64,000 nucleotides of DNA from the NCBI RefSeq assembly GCF_001613005.1, contig NZ_BDBN01000022.1, positions 62,001 to 126,000 on the forward strand. Reading direction: 5' to 3'. This DNA comes from Nocardia nova NBRC 15556 (GTDB lineage: Bacteria; Actinomycetota; Actinomycetes; Mycobacteriales; Mycobacteriaceae). Each line of letters begins with the position of its first letter. Position 1 is the first letter of the stretch. The notes beneath the pieces are model-generated. The model had not been told where the DNA came from. It worked only from the letters and a program-made list of their open reading frames with translations, and searched no databases. This document shows, piece by piece, positions 1-8,275 of this stretch. Made by a program: the position numbers and the translations under genes.

Positions 1-1
1 G

Positions 2-1066
2 GTTCGGTACGCACCGTTGTCGCTGACCGGCCTGGCCATCGTCGGGCCGGTGATCGGCCTGGCCGCGAAGGTCGGGGTCGCCGATGTGCTGGTGCGTTCG
101 CACGCCGTGCAGGACTTGACCGAGCACAGTGCGGTTTTCATCGCCCTCGCCGTGACGGGGGCGGTCACGGTGCTGCTGGTGATCGCCGCGATCGCCGCCT
201 GCGTCCGCTACCTCACCACGTATTTCGGGCTGCGGGTACTCGACGACGGCGCGGCGCTGCATATCCGCGGCGGCCTGTTCACCACCCGTCAGACCACGCT
301 CGACCTGTCCCGACTGCGCGGTGCGACGGTCAAGGAACCGCTGCTGCTCCGGCTGGCCGGTGGCGCCGAACTCGAGGCCATCATGACCGGCACCAGCCCG
401 CGCCAGAAGCTCCTCCCCCAAGCGCCGCGCGCCGCCGTCGACCGCACCCTCGCCCAGCTCCTCACCAGCGGATCCCGCCGCACCGACGCCACCCCGGCGG
501 GCGGCGCTGCGATCACGTCCGCCGCCGCCCCCGCGTTGGTGGCGCTCGAACAGCACGGCCCGCGCGCACGGCGCCGGCGCTACACTCGCGCTTTCATGCC
601 CGTGTGGGTCCTGCTCGCCCTCCTGGTCGCGATATCCCTTGCCGGACTTCATGTTCCGCTGTGGGCCTGGATTCTCCTCGCGGTCGTCGCGCTCTTCGCG
701 GCGGCGCTGGCACACGATCGATATCGCGGACTGGGGCATGCGGTGATCCCGTCGGACGGCGCGCGTCCGGTCTGGCTGATCACCCGGCGCGGATCGCTGG
801 ATCGCGACCGTGACTGCCTGGAGGCGCCGGGTGTGATCGGGTGGACCGTGCGGCAGACCTTTTTCCAGCGGCGGGCGGGACTGGCGACCGTGATCGCGGC
901 CAGCGCGGCCGGGAAGAAGAAGTACGGCATCGTGGATCTGCCCATCGAACGGGCGTGGGCGCTGATCGACCAGGTGACGCCCGGGCAGCTGGGCGTGCGT
1001 GCGGAACACGAGACGACGCCCGTTCCGACACCGGACCACACCGTCGCGAAACTGCGTGCAACCTGA
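2..1066 (+). CDS. PH-domain (YdbT-like) membrane protein, 5' end outside window
   Basis: The frame is open to the left edge, so the start lies upstream and only the C-terminal ~354 residues are present. Hydrophobic segments are seen near residues 40-65 and again as a pair near 195-235, each followed by a soluble beta-rich stretch. This is the layout of bacterial PH-domain (bPH_2/YdbT) proteins, which are multi-pass and carry two or three such domains in the cytoplasm. The stretch beginning YFGLRVLDDGAALHIRGGLF is typical of the family. These proteins often pair with a smaller PH-domain protein just upstream, which cannot be checked here. Function is poorly defined (membrane stress or vesicle-related roles have been proposed). 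The family call is fairly secure; the role is not. Confidence 0.75.
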   Translation, partial: VRYAPLSLTGLAIVGPVIGLAAKVGVADVLVRSHAVQDLTEHSAVFIALAVTGAVTVLLVIAAIAACVRYLTTYFGLRVLDDGAALHIRGGLFTTRQTTLDLSRLRGATVKEPLLLRLAGGAELEAIMTGTSPRQKLLPQAPRAAVDRTLAQLLTSGSRRTDATPAGGAAITSAAAPALVALEQHGPRARRRRYTRAFMPVWVLLALLVAISLAGLHVPLWAWILLAVVALFAAALAHDRYRGLGHAVIPSDGARPVWLITRRGSLDRDRDCLEAPGVIGWTVRQTFFQRRAGLATVIAASAAGKKKYGIVDLPIERAWALIDQVTPGQLGVRAEHETTPVPTPDHTVAKLRAT

Positions 1067-1159
1067 CGCCGATGCTGCTGCGCGGCACCGATCACCGAAC
1101 TGCATGTGACCGGCAGTTCTCCCGTCAAAACTCGGCGTCGCACCCGGAAAATGAGCCAT

Positions 1160-1238
1160 ATCTGCGTGTATGTGGCAGATAAGTAAGCGCGGATTCACGC
1201 ATCGTGATACAACTCACCCCAGTGTTGTGAAAGGTGAG
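1160..1238. promoter_or_regulatory. Two short inverted repeats before the GMC oxidoreductase
   Basis: ATCTGC (1160-1165) pairs with GCAGAT (1175-1180). CTCACC (1213-1218) pairs with GGTGAG (1233-1238), the second arm overlapping the Shine-Dalgarno region of the next gene. The first could be an operator or the upstream gene's terminator; the second could mask the ribosome binding site. Arms are only 6 bp, so chance is possible. Confidence 0.25.
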
Positions 1239-1243
1239 CTTTT

Positions 1244-3199
1244 ATGGATCCGACAGCGAAGCAGCGCGCAGCCCTGGGCCTGATCTGCGATACGTTCACA
1301 CCGGGCGACGGGCTGAGTTTGCCGTCGGCGACCGAATTAGGTTCCGTGGCTACGGTTTTCGACATCCTGAGCCGCAACCCGCGCCCCTCCGAGGCGAAAC
1401 AGCTCGCCACCCTGCTCGATCTGTGGGATTCCCGATTGGCGGGGGTACTGCTCGGCAACCGGGGCCGGCGCTTCTCGGCGCTGACCGCCGACGAGCGCGA
1501 GCGCACCCTGCTCCGCCTCGGCGATTCCCGAATCGCGCTGAAGCGCAAGCTGTTTCAGGCGCTCAAGCAGGCCGCTCTGCTGTCCTACAACGTCACGCCG
1601 GGCCCCACGGGTAGCCACCCGCTGTGGAAGGCCATCGACTATCCGGGCCCGCCCGGCACGCTCGCCTCGGCGCCGGCGCCCGCCCTCTCCGTGCTGCGTC
1701 CGACCGCAGCGACCACACTGACCTGCGATGTCGTCATCGTCGGTTCGGGGGCCGGCGGTGGCACCGCCGCCGCCGTACTGGCCGAGGCGGGTCTCGACGT
1801 CATCGTGCTGGAACGCGGAAACTATTACGACGACCGGGATTTCGGCACCGGGGAACTCGACGCCCTGCTCAATCTGTACGCACCCGGCCCGCCCGCCACC
1901 AGCGAAGGCCAGATCACCCTGGTCGCGGGCACCTGCCTGGGCGGCGGCACGGTGGTCAACTGGAGCACCTCGCTGCGCACGCCCGACGAGGTGCGCGCCG
2001 AATGGGCCGGACTCGGTGTGCCGCAGTTCGCGCAGGACGAATTCACCGCCGCCCTCGACGCGGTGACCGGCCGTCTCGGCGTCAACGACCGCCACTCCCC
2101 GCTCTCGGCGCGCGACAGCGTGCTGGAACGCGGCGCCACCGCTCTGGGCTGGCATATCGACACCCTGCCCCGCAATGTCGGCGACGCGTGCGACGCCGGG
2201 GTCGAATGCGGTCGCTGCCCCTACGGCTGCCGCATCGGCGCCAAGCAGTCGGTCACCAAGACCTGGCTCGCCGATGCCGCCGAGCACGGCGCCCGGTTCG
2301 TCGTCGACGCGAATGTGCGGCGCATCCTCGTGAACAACGGTCGCGCAGAGGGAGTCTCGGCCGTGAGCTCGAACGGCGCCCCGATCGAGGTGCGGGCCCG
2401 CGCCGTGGTCGTGGCCGCCGGTGCGGTGCAGACCCCGGCGCTGCTGAAGCGATCGGGTCTGGGCAACAAGAACATCGGCGACTATCTGCGACTGCATCCC
2501 GCCGCGGCGGTCTTCGGTGTCTTCGACGAGCCGATCCGGCCGTGGGAGGGCGGTATGCAGGCCCGGATCAGCCGTCAGCACCGCGATCTGGACGGCAACG
2601 GCTACGGCGTCATCTACGAGACCGGTCCCATCCATCCCGGCATGGGCGTCGGTTTCATGAACTGGCGCGGCGCGGCGGCCTACCGGACGAATCTGCTGGA
2701 ACTGAACAAGTCGGTGGCCCTCGGAGTGATCACCCGCGACCGCGACCACGGCAGTGTCGGCGTCGACAAGAACGGTGAACCGGTGGTCTCCTATCGGCTC
2801 TCCGACCACGATCGCGGCCATCTGCACACCGGAATCCTCGGCGCCGCACAGATTCTCGAGGCCGCCGGGGCACGCCGCATCTATTCCGGCCAGCAGGCCG
2901 GCCCCGCCTACGAGCCCGGACGCACCGGGTCGCACGCCGAATTCGCCGCCGCGTGCGCCGCCGCCGGCTACGAACCCGGGCAGTGCGCGATGGGCGCGCT
3001 GCACATCATGGGTTCGGCGCGGATGGGCGGCTCCCCGGACATGTCGGCGGCCGACCCCGACGGCGCCACCTGGGACGTGCCGAACGTCGTCGTCGCCGAC
3101 GCGTCCTGCTTCCCCACCGCGTCCGGGGTGAATCCGATGGTCTCGATCGAGGCGATCGCCCATATGAACGCGAAACGCCTTGCGGCGCGGTTGCGCTGA
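1244..3199 (+). CDS. GMC family FAD oxidoreductase, long-chain alcohol oxidase-like
   Basis: The 651-aa protein has an N-terminal helical domain (about residues 1-130) like that of long-chain fatty alcohol oxidases. It is followed by the FAD dinucleotide motif GSGAGGG at residues 167-173 and the glutamate of VIVLE near 190. A cysteine-rich stretch (VECGRCPYGCRIGAK, about 317-331) is also typical of that subgroup. The C-terminal GMC signatures HIMGSARMG and SGVNPMVSIEAIAH are present. It probably oxidises a lipophilic alcohol; the substrate is not shown. No signal peptide or clear membrane span was seen. The ATG follows AAAGGTGAG at a suitable distance. It converges on the conservon genes and appears to be a single-gene unit. 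Confidence 0.85.
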   Translation: MDPTAKQRAALGLICDTFTPGDGLSLPSATELGSVATVFDILSRNPRPSEAKQLATLLDLWDSRLAGVLLGNRGRRFSALTADERERTLLRLGDSRIALKRKLFQALKQAALLSYNVTPGPTGSHPLWKAIDYPGPPGTLASAPAPALSVLRPTAATTLTCDVVIVGSGAGGGTAAAVLAEAGLDVIVLERGNYYDDRDFGTGELDALLNLYAPGPPATSEGQITLVAGTCLGGGTVVNWSTSLRTPDEVRAEWAGLGVPQFAQDEFTAALDAVTGRLGVNDRHSPLSARDSVLERGATALGWHIDTLPRNVGDACDAGVECGRCPYGCRIGAKQSVTKTWLADAAEHGARFVVDANVRRILVNNGRAEGVSAVSSNGAPIEVRARAVVVAAGAVQTPALLKRSGLGNKNIGDYLRLHPAAAVFGVFDEPIRPWEGGMQARISRQHRDLDGNGYGVIYETGPIHPGMGVGFMNWRGAAAYRTNLLELNKSVALGVITRDRDHGSVGVDKNGEPVVSYRLSDHDRGHLHTGILGAAQILEAAGARRIYSGQQAGPAYEPGRTGSHAEFAAACAAAGYEPGQCAMGALHIMGSARMGGSPDMSAADPDGATWDVPNVVVADASCFPTASGVNPMVSIEAIAHMNAKRLAARLR

Positions 3200-3224
3200 G
3201 CAGTGCCGGCGGTACTCCGCCGTG

Positions 3225-3590
3225 TCAGAGCCCGCGAATACCGTCCAGCAGCGCCTGCAGCAGGCCTACGTCGGATGCCTCGTCCTGACGAGGCTGGCGG
3301 TATTCGAGGCGGCCGTCGTCGATGAGGTCGCCGATGAGCACCTTCGTCATTGTCAGCGGAAGTTCCAGCCGCGCAGCGACTTCCGCGACCGACTGCGGTG
3401 TGCGGCACAACTCCACGATGGCGGCGTACTCGGGTTCGTGGCGGCGCAGCGCCGCGCCCCGGCCGATATCGACCACCAGGGTCAGCATGTCCAGCTCCGG
3501 CCGGTTGCTGCGGCCACGCCCGTGCGTGACCGCGTACAACCGGACCAGCGGTCCGGCCTCGTCGTCGAACCAGGCGTCACCGTCGTTCAC
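3225..3590 (-). CDS. DUF742 protein (CvnC-type)
   Basis: A 121-aa protein beginning with the acidic WFDDEAGPLVRLYAVTHGR typical of DUF742, followed by a winged-helix-like region with PQSVAEVAARLELPLTMTKVLIGDL. DUF742 proteins are the third component (CvnC) of actinobacterial conservons, which link a membrane sensor kinase to a roadblock protein and a small GTPase. It starts 6 bp after the roadblock gene stop, so the two are cotranscribed. The GTPase gene (cvnD) that normally follows is absent: 25 bp past the stop lies the oppositely oriented GMC gene. Confidence 0.88.
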   Translation of the reverse strand: MNDGDAWFDDEAGPLVRLYAVTHGRGRSNRPELDMLTLVVDIGRGAALRRHEPEYAAIVELCRTPQSVAEVAARLELPLTMTKVLIGDLIDDGRLEYRQPRQDEASDVGLLQALLDGIRGL

Positions 3591-3596
3591 GGTGAC

Positions 3597-3986
3597 TCAT
3601 CGTCGGTCGACGGCGAGATGTGAACCGACCCGCTGCACGGTCTGGTTCATCGCATACGCGACCATGCCCAGATCGGCGTTGTCCGCGGCCAGCAGGCCCA
3701 GGCAGGCGTTGTCGCCCGCGGCGGTGATGAACAGCACCGCCCGGTCGAGTTCCACCATGGTCTGGCAGACACCGCCGGCGTCGAAATGGTGTCCGGCGCT
3801 GCGGGCCAGGCTGTGCAGCGCGGAAGCCATCGCACAGAACCGCTCGGCATCGGAGTTCTCGAGCTCCGAGGAGTTACCCAGCAGCAGTCCGTCGGTGGAC
3901 AGCAGGACCGCGTAGCGCACGCCGGTGAGACCCTTCACCAGATCATCGAGCAGCCAGCCGACGTCACTTCGGTTGGGATTAGCCAT
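3597..3986 (-). CDS. Roadblock/LC7 domain protein (CvnB-type)
   Basis: The 129-aa protein contains the roadblock/LC7 core: LLDDLVKGLTGVRYAVLLSTDGLLLGNS, then the VVELDRAVLFIT-like strand and a C-terminal helix. These small proteins regulate partner GTPases. The start was set at the ATG at 3986 because GAGGG lies five bases upstream; an in-frame GTG at 3992 has no spaced Shine-Dalgarno. The start overlaps the kinase stop by 8 bp, indicating translational coupling in a kinase-roadblock-DUF742 operon. Confidence 0.9.
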   Translation of the reverse strand: MANPNRSDVGWLLDDLVKGLTGVRYAVLLSTDGLLLGNSSELENSDAERFCAMASALHSLARSAGHHFDAGGVCQTMVELDRAVLFITAAGDNACLGLLAADNADLGMVAYAMNQTVQRVGSHLAVDRR

Positions 3987-6504
3987 CTTCACCCTCGTCT
4001 GTGTCGAATTGTGATGCCGTGGAGCCGGTTTCGGCAGCGGGTCGGCGGCCCTGCCGAGTGCCCTGCTCGACGGCGCTGATCAGGTTGCGAGCTTGATCGG
4101 CGGTGCGTTGCCGAACGGTATTCGAGCCGGCCGCGGGCGTATCGGCGCGATCGGCCGAACGCACCCGGCGCGGCAGCGGCGGGCGGCCCTCACCGGCGCG
4201 AACCACGCCCGGAGTGGTCACGGGCGCACCGAACACCCCGGTCGCGGGCGCGGAATCGATGTGCTCGGAGGCCGAGGTGAACCAGGCCGAGCGTCGTGTG
4301 CCCGGGTCCGGATCGGTCGCCGGTGGCGTGGACACTTCGGTCACCGGAACATCCTCGGCGACAACCACTTCGGCACGGACGGCGGAAGCGTTGGTCGCCG
4401 GTCCGAGCACGGCGAACTCACCGGTGGCGGGTCCCGGATCCTCGAACTCCGTACCGTTCACGTCGCCGGCTTCCAGCACCGGCGTTCCGATCAGCACCAC
4501 CGCGCGCACGCCGCCGTACACCGATTCGCGCAGCTTCACCGAAATACCGTGGCGGTTGGCCAGTTTCGCGACCACGAACAGTCCGAGCCGGGTGTCGCTG
4601 GAGAGTGCGGCCACACTGAACTCCGGCGGATGCGACAGCATCTCGTTGCGCCGGTCGAGCTCGTCGGCGGTCATGCCCAGGCCCTGGTCGACGATCTCCA
4701 CCGCTACCCCGCGACCCACCACCGCGGCATGCACCTCCACCCGCGCCTGCGGCGGCGAATACGAGGTGGCGTTGTCCATCAGCTCGGCCAGCAGGTGGAT
4801 CAGGTCGGCGACCGCGGTGCCCATCACCCGGGTGCGTGGAATGCGGCCGATGCGAATTCTGGTGTAGTCGAGGCTTTCCGCGACCGCGCCGCGAATCACC
4901 TCGATCAGCGGCACCGGATTGCGCCAGCGCCGGCCGGGCTGCTTACCGCCGAGGATGATCAGATTCTCGGCGTTGCGGCGGGCGCGCGTGGCCAAATGGT
5001 CGAGCTGGAACAGCAATTCGAGCTGGTCGGCATTCTCCTCGCGCCGCTCGGCCTGGTCCAGCAGCGCCAGTTGACGATGCACCAGCGCCTGGCTGCGATG
5101 GGCGATATCCAGGAAGATCGTGTTGATACCGGCGCGGGTATTCGATTCCGCGACCGCGGCCGATACCGCCGCCACCTGTGCCCGGTTGAACGCCTGCGCG
5201 ACCTGGCCGAGTTCGTCGGAACCGAAGTCCAGCCGCGACACCTCCAACGGGGCATCCACCGTCTCGCCCGCCGACACCCGGCGCATGATGTCGGGAAGCC
5301 GTTCATCGGCCAATTCCAGTGTGTCGCGGCGCAATCGGCGCATCCGGCCGATGAACCGGTTCGCCAGCACCAGCGAGGCGAGGAAGGCCAGAACCGACAC
5401 CAGCAACACCGCACCGCCGCCGGCCAGCGATCCGATGGCGGTGCGGTCACCCTGATCCCGCGCCTCGGCATGCGCGTCCCGGCTCTTGTCCTGCCACAGT
5501 GTCAGCAGTCCGGACGCGATCTGCGCGGAACCGTCCTGCCAGGCCTGCAGGGTCATCGGCAGCGGTTTCGCGGTCTGCCGGGTCGTACGCGAACGCGTGG
5601 TGTCGCCGGCCCGGGTACTCGAGTCGGCATCGTCGGTGCCCGGTGTCGGACCGCGCGCGGCGATCGCATCGGCCATCTCGTTGATCTGGGCCCACGCCGG
5701 GCTGTTCACGATCGCGTCGAGCTGATCCGCGCGTTGGCCCTTCAGCACCGAGAGCGAATAGGCGATCTGGCCGCGGTATTCACCCAGATAGTTGATGTAC
5801 TGGGTCCACTGCGCGGGCGTCGACGTGTTCGTCACCAGGAACAATTCACCGAGTGTCGTGGCTTCGGACAGCGCCTCCGCGGCCCGCATCACCTGGACGG
5901 CATAGCCGAGTTGCACGGCGATGCCGGCGTCCGGTGCGACCCGGGCAGCCAGCATCGAGGCATCGATGATCGCCGCGGTGAAGCGGCTGAACAGTCCGAA
6001 AACCTGATCGGCCGGTGCCTGGCCGGAATCGATGCCGCGACGCACCAGCGGCAACTGTGCGAGCAGCTGGCCGTAGGCGGCGATATCGGCTCCGGAGTTG
6101 TCCGGATTCATCTTCTGCGCCTCGTCGCCCTTGGCGGTGAGGGCGGCCAGCGCCGCATCCGAGCGCTGCCGCGCCACCGTCAATTGTGCTGTGGCGCTGG
6201 GATCACCCGCCAGTTGCAGCATCGAGAGCCGGCGTTCCTCGCCGAAGGTCTCCATGATGGCGACCGCGGGAGCCGCGGTGCTGCTGGCGAGTTCGGCCCA
6301 CTGCCGGGCATCGCGGCCCGACCGCACCAGATACGACGCCGCGCCCACGCCGATGGCGAGCAACGTGACGCTGGAGATCAGCACGATCGCGAGCAGGCGC
6401 ACGCGCACACTGACCCGCCCGCGCACACCCCGGCTCATCAGGCCGAGCCAGCGCGAATCCTTTGTGTTCACAGGCAATCCAGGAAGCTTCGACCACTCAA
6501 CCAC
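3979..6504 (-). CDS. Nitrate/nitrite-sensor-type membrane histidine kinase (CvnA-type)
   Basis: About 841 aa from the GTG at 6504, which is preceded by AGGAAG with a 7-base spacer; the longer open frame to 6594 lacks such support. A transmembrane segment lies near residues 33-60 (LLAIVLISSVTLLAIGVGAA), followed by an extracellular NIT-type helical sensor of about 290 residues. A second membrane span near 355-385 leads into a HAMP-like linker and an atypical dimerisation region (IFLDIAHRSQALVHRQLALL). The HATPase domain has LAELMDNATSYSPP and VEIVDQGLGMT. The last ~170 residues are a low-complexity acidic/proline-rich tail. This is the CvnA architecture of conservons, which lacks a cognate response regulator. 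Confidence 0.9.
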   Translation of the reverse strand: MVEWSKLPGLPVNTKDSRWLGLMSRGVRGRVSVRVRLLAIVLISSVTLLAIGVGAASYLVRSGRDARQWAELASSTAAPAVAIMETFGEERRLSMLQLAGDPSATAQLTVARQRSDAALAALTAKGDEAQKMNPDNSGADIAAYGQLLAQLPLVRRGIDSGQAPADQVFGLFSRFTAAIIDASMLAARVAPDAGIAVQLGYAVQVMRAAEALSEATTLGELFLVTNTSTPAQWTQYINYLGEYRGQIAYSLSVLKGQRADQLDAIVNSPAWAQINEMADAIAARGPTPGTDDADSSTRAGDTTRSRTTRQTAKPLPMTLQAWQDGSAQIASGLLTLWQDKSRDAHAEARDQGDRTAIGSLAGGGAVLLVSVLAFLASLVLANRFIGRMRRLRRDTLELADERLPDIMRRVSAGETVDAPLEVSRLDFGSDELGQVAQAFNRAQVAAVSAAVAESNTRAGINTIFLDIAHRSQALVHRQLALLDQAERREENADQLELLFQLDHLATRARRNAENLIILGGKQPGRRWRNPVPLIEVIRGAVAESLDYTRIRIGRIPRTRVMGTAVADLIHLLAELMDNATSYSPPQARVEVHAAVVGRGVAVEIVDQGLGMTADELDRRNEMLSHPPEFSVAALSSDTRLGLFVVAKLANRHGISVKLRESVYGGVRAVVLIGTPVLEAGDVNGTEFEDPGPATGEFAVLGPATNASAVRAEVVVAEDVPVTEVSTPPATDPDPGTRRSAWFTSASEHIDSAPATGVFGAPVTTPGVVRAGEGRPPLPRRVRSADRADTPAAGSNTVRQRTADQARNLISAVEQGTRQGRRPAAETGSTASQFDTDEGEDG

Positions 6505-6725
6505 GGGTGATCTTCCTGTTGTCGGGCGATGTCCGCGCGCATTCGGATCTCGGCGCACCCGAGCCAACCGGCCAGCTGAGCAACCGGCCCCCACTTCCTA
6601 ACCACACCACCCGCCGGGCGGCAGAACCACAGATAACGCCTGAGAGACTAACCGACCCTCCGGCCCGCTACAGCCGTTCGCCGATATCTCTTTCCGGCAA
6701 TGCCTTTCCCGCGACCGGCACCGGT

Positions 6726-7160
6726 TCAGAGCGTGGCGGGCGTGGCCTTCGGACGCAGGAACGCGCGGCGGAACAGATAGAAACCCACCGGCACGATGCC
6801 GCACGCCAGCAAGAGCGGAGAGGTCCACGAATCGGTCAGCAGCACATCGCCGCCGGGCCCGGTGGTCGAGCAGATCAGGAATCCGAACAGCCACGCGATC
6901 ACCGGCAGCCCCATCGCGGCCGGGCGCGACACGACCACACCCATTCCCCGCACCAGCAGCACGTTCACCACCGCGGCGACCAGGGCCGCGATCGGGAACG
7001 GCGTGGCGCCGATGTAGAGCGGCAGATAGAGCACCTCGAGCACGACCGAGAGCAGCCCGTCGAACACCAGCACCGCCGCCAGCACGCCGCCGAGCACCGG
7101 CCAGGCATACTTCGACCCGCCGGGCACATACGCGGTCCGGCTGGTCGTCGCGGCCGTCAC
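6726..7160 (-). CDS. Conserved membrane protein next to mshB (Rv1171-like position)
   Basis: 144 aa with about four hydrophobic spans (near residues 20-42, 53-75, 82-98 and 112-132) and short charged ends. I recognise no domain. In M. tuberculosis a conserved membrane protein gene (Rv1171) sits beside mshB, and this gene has the matching position, so orthology is likely but not proven. The start overlaps the end of the small upstream gene by 4 bp. It is the last gene of the typA-lpqW-mshB-small gene-membrane gene series on the minus strand. Confidence 0.7.
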   Translation of the reverse strand: MTAATTSRTAYVPGGSKYAWPVLGGVLAAVLVFDGLLSVVLEVLYLPLYIGATPFPIAALVAAVVNVLLVRGMGVVVSRPAAMGLPVIAWLFGFLICSTTGPGGDVLLTDSWTSPLLLACGIVPVGFYLFRRAFLRPKATPATL

Positions 7161-7315
7161 GGTACCGGCGGGAAGCCGAGCAGGGTCAACAGATGACTCT
7201 GCATATCGACGAATCCGTAGAGCACCGACAGGTACAGATCGTGCTGCGCCTGCCAGTTCGGCTTCTGGCTCTCGACGAACGCGACGATGGCGTCCTGCAG
7301 GCTCCAGTTGTACAT
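7157..7315 (-). CDS. Small conserved protein between mshB and the membrane gene
   Basis: A 52-aa product beginning MYNWSLQDAIVAFVESQKPN, rich in aromatics and hydrophobic residues and ending LLTLLGFPPVP. Thirty bases separate its start from the mshB stop, and its stop overlaps the next start by 4 bp, which argues for a translated cotranscribed gene. A longer in-frame start at 7339 would add eight residues. No function is recognised. It might be a membrane-associated accessory to its neighbour. Confidence 0.55.
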   Translation of the reverse strand: MYNWSLQDAIVAFVESQKPNWQAQHDLYLSVLYGFVDMQSHLLTLLGFPPVP

Positions 7316-7345
7316 GCCCAGCAGTCTAAGCCGAAGCACCCACGA

Positions 7346-8275
7346 TCAGGCCAGCCCCGGTGCAGGCTCCCACGGTCGATCCAGCCCGGCGAACAGATCG
7401 TCCTCGTGTCCGTCCGGGCCCACCGGCCCGAGACGACCACGCACCAGCACGTAGTGCTCCTCCGGCAACACCGGCTGGGCGACATTGTTCGACAGCGCGA
7501 ATTCGCGGCCCGAGGGCGCGACCGTCACCTGAGTCGCGTGCGCGCGCAAGGCGGCGCGCTTGGCCGCCAGCACATCCGAGACATCGACCGTGGTGGTCAC
7601 GGTCTCACTCGACACACAGGCCAGCTCGCCCACCGCCGGCAACCGCCATCCGCTCGGCAGGGCCCCGGGCAGACGATCGACCGTGCGGCGGGCCAAGGCC
7701 TCGGTATGCCGGCGCAGCACGTCGGCGTCGGTCACCGTCCAGTACACCTTCGGTGTATCCCAACCCTTTTCGGCCGCCGCGGCCACCGCGTCCATGGTGA
7801 CCCGATGGGCACGCATATGGTCGGGATGGCCGTAGCCGCCGCGCGGGTCGTAGCCGACCACCACGCGCGGGCGCAGCCGCAGCAGCACCTCGCTCAACTC
7901 CGCCACCGCGGCCGGCCCGGAATCGACGAAGGCACGCGGGTGCGTCGGCACCAAGGGCTTGGGGTCGGCGGTCGTACCGGTCATCCCGGAATCCCGCCAG
8001 CGACCCGCCCCGCCGAGAAAATGCGGCGCATCGACACCGAGGGCGGCCAGCGCTGCGGTCAGCTCGTGGATGCGGAAGCCGCCCAGCTGATCGGCGTGGG
8101 CGCTGGTCAGCTGTTGCCAACGCTCCCCGATGACCTCGCCCTCCTCGCCGAGCGTGCAGGTCACCACGGTCACCGGAACCCCACGGGCGCGGTAGTGCGC
8201 GATGGTGCCGCCGGTGGCGATCGACTCGTCGTCGGGGTGGGCGTGTACCAGAACCAGTCCGCCGGTTGCGGTCAC
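7346..8275 (-). CDS. mshB: 1D-myo-inositol 2-acetamido-2-deoxy-glucopyranoside deacetylase MshB
   Basis: MshB removes the acetyl group from GlcNAc-inositol in mycothiol biosynthesis using a divalent metal in the cytoplasm. With the GTG start at 8275 (GTGA overlap with the lpqW stop) the protein is 309 aa. The AHPDDE motif then falls at H13, D15 and D16, the same numbers as in the M. tuberculosis enzyme. The third metal ligand is in GYGHPDH at H150. The upstream extension of the open frame to 8413 lies inside lpqW and is not coding. Translation is probably coupled to lpqW. Mycothiol is the main low-molecular-weight thiol of Actinobacteria. Confidence 0.95.
   Translation of the reverse strand: MTATGGLVLVHAHPDDESIATGGTIAHYRARGVPVTVVTCTLGEEGEVIGERWQQLTSAHADQLGGFRIHELTAALAALGVDAPHFLGGAGRWRDSGMTGTTADPKPLVPTHPRAFVDSGPAAVAELSEVLLRLRPRVVVGYDPRGGYGHPDHMRAHRVTMDAVAAAAEKGWDTPKVYWTVTDADVLRRHTEALARRTVDRLPGALPSGWRLPAVGELACVSSETVTTTVDVSDVLAAKRAALRAHATQVTVAPSGREFALSNNVAQPVLPEEHYVLVRGRLGPVGPDGHEDDLFAGLDRPWEPAPGLA

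Noticed and set aside
1337-3163. 608-aa minus-strand frame
   Set aside because: Antisense to the GMC oxidoreductase, with low-complexity Gly/Arg composition.
4093-6510. 805-aa plus-strand frame
   Set aside because: Antisense shadow of the sensor kinase gene with a His/Arg-rich translation and no domain.
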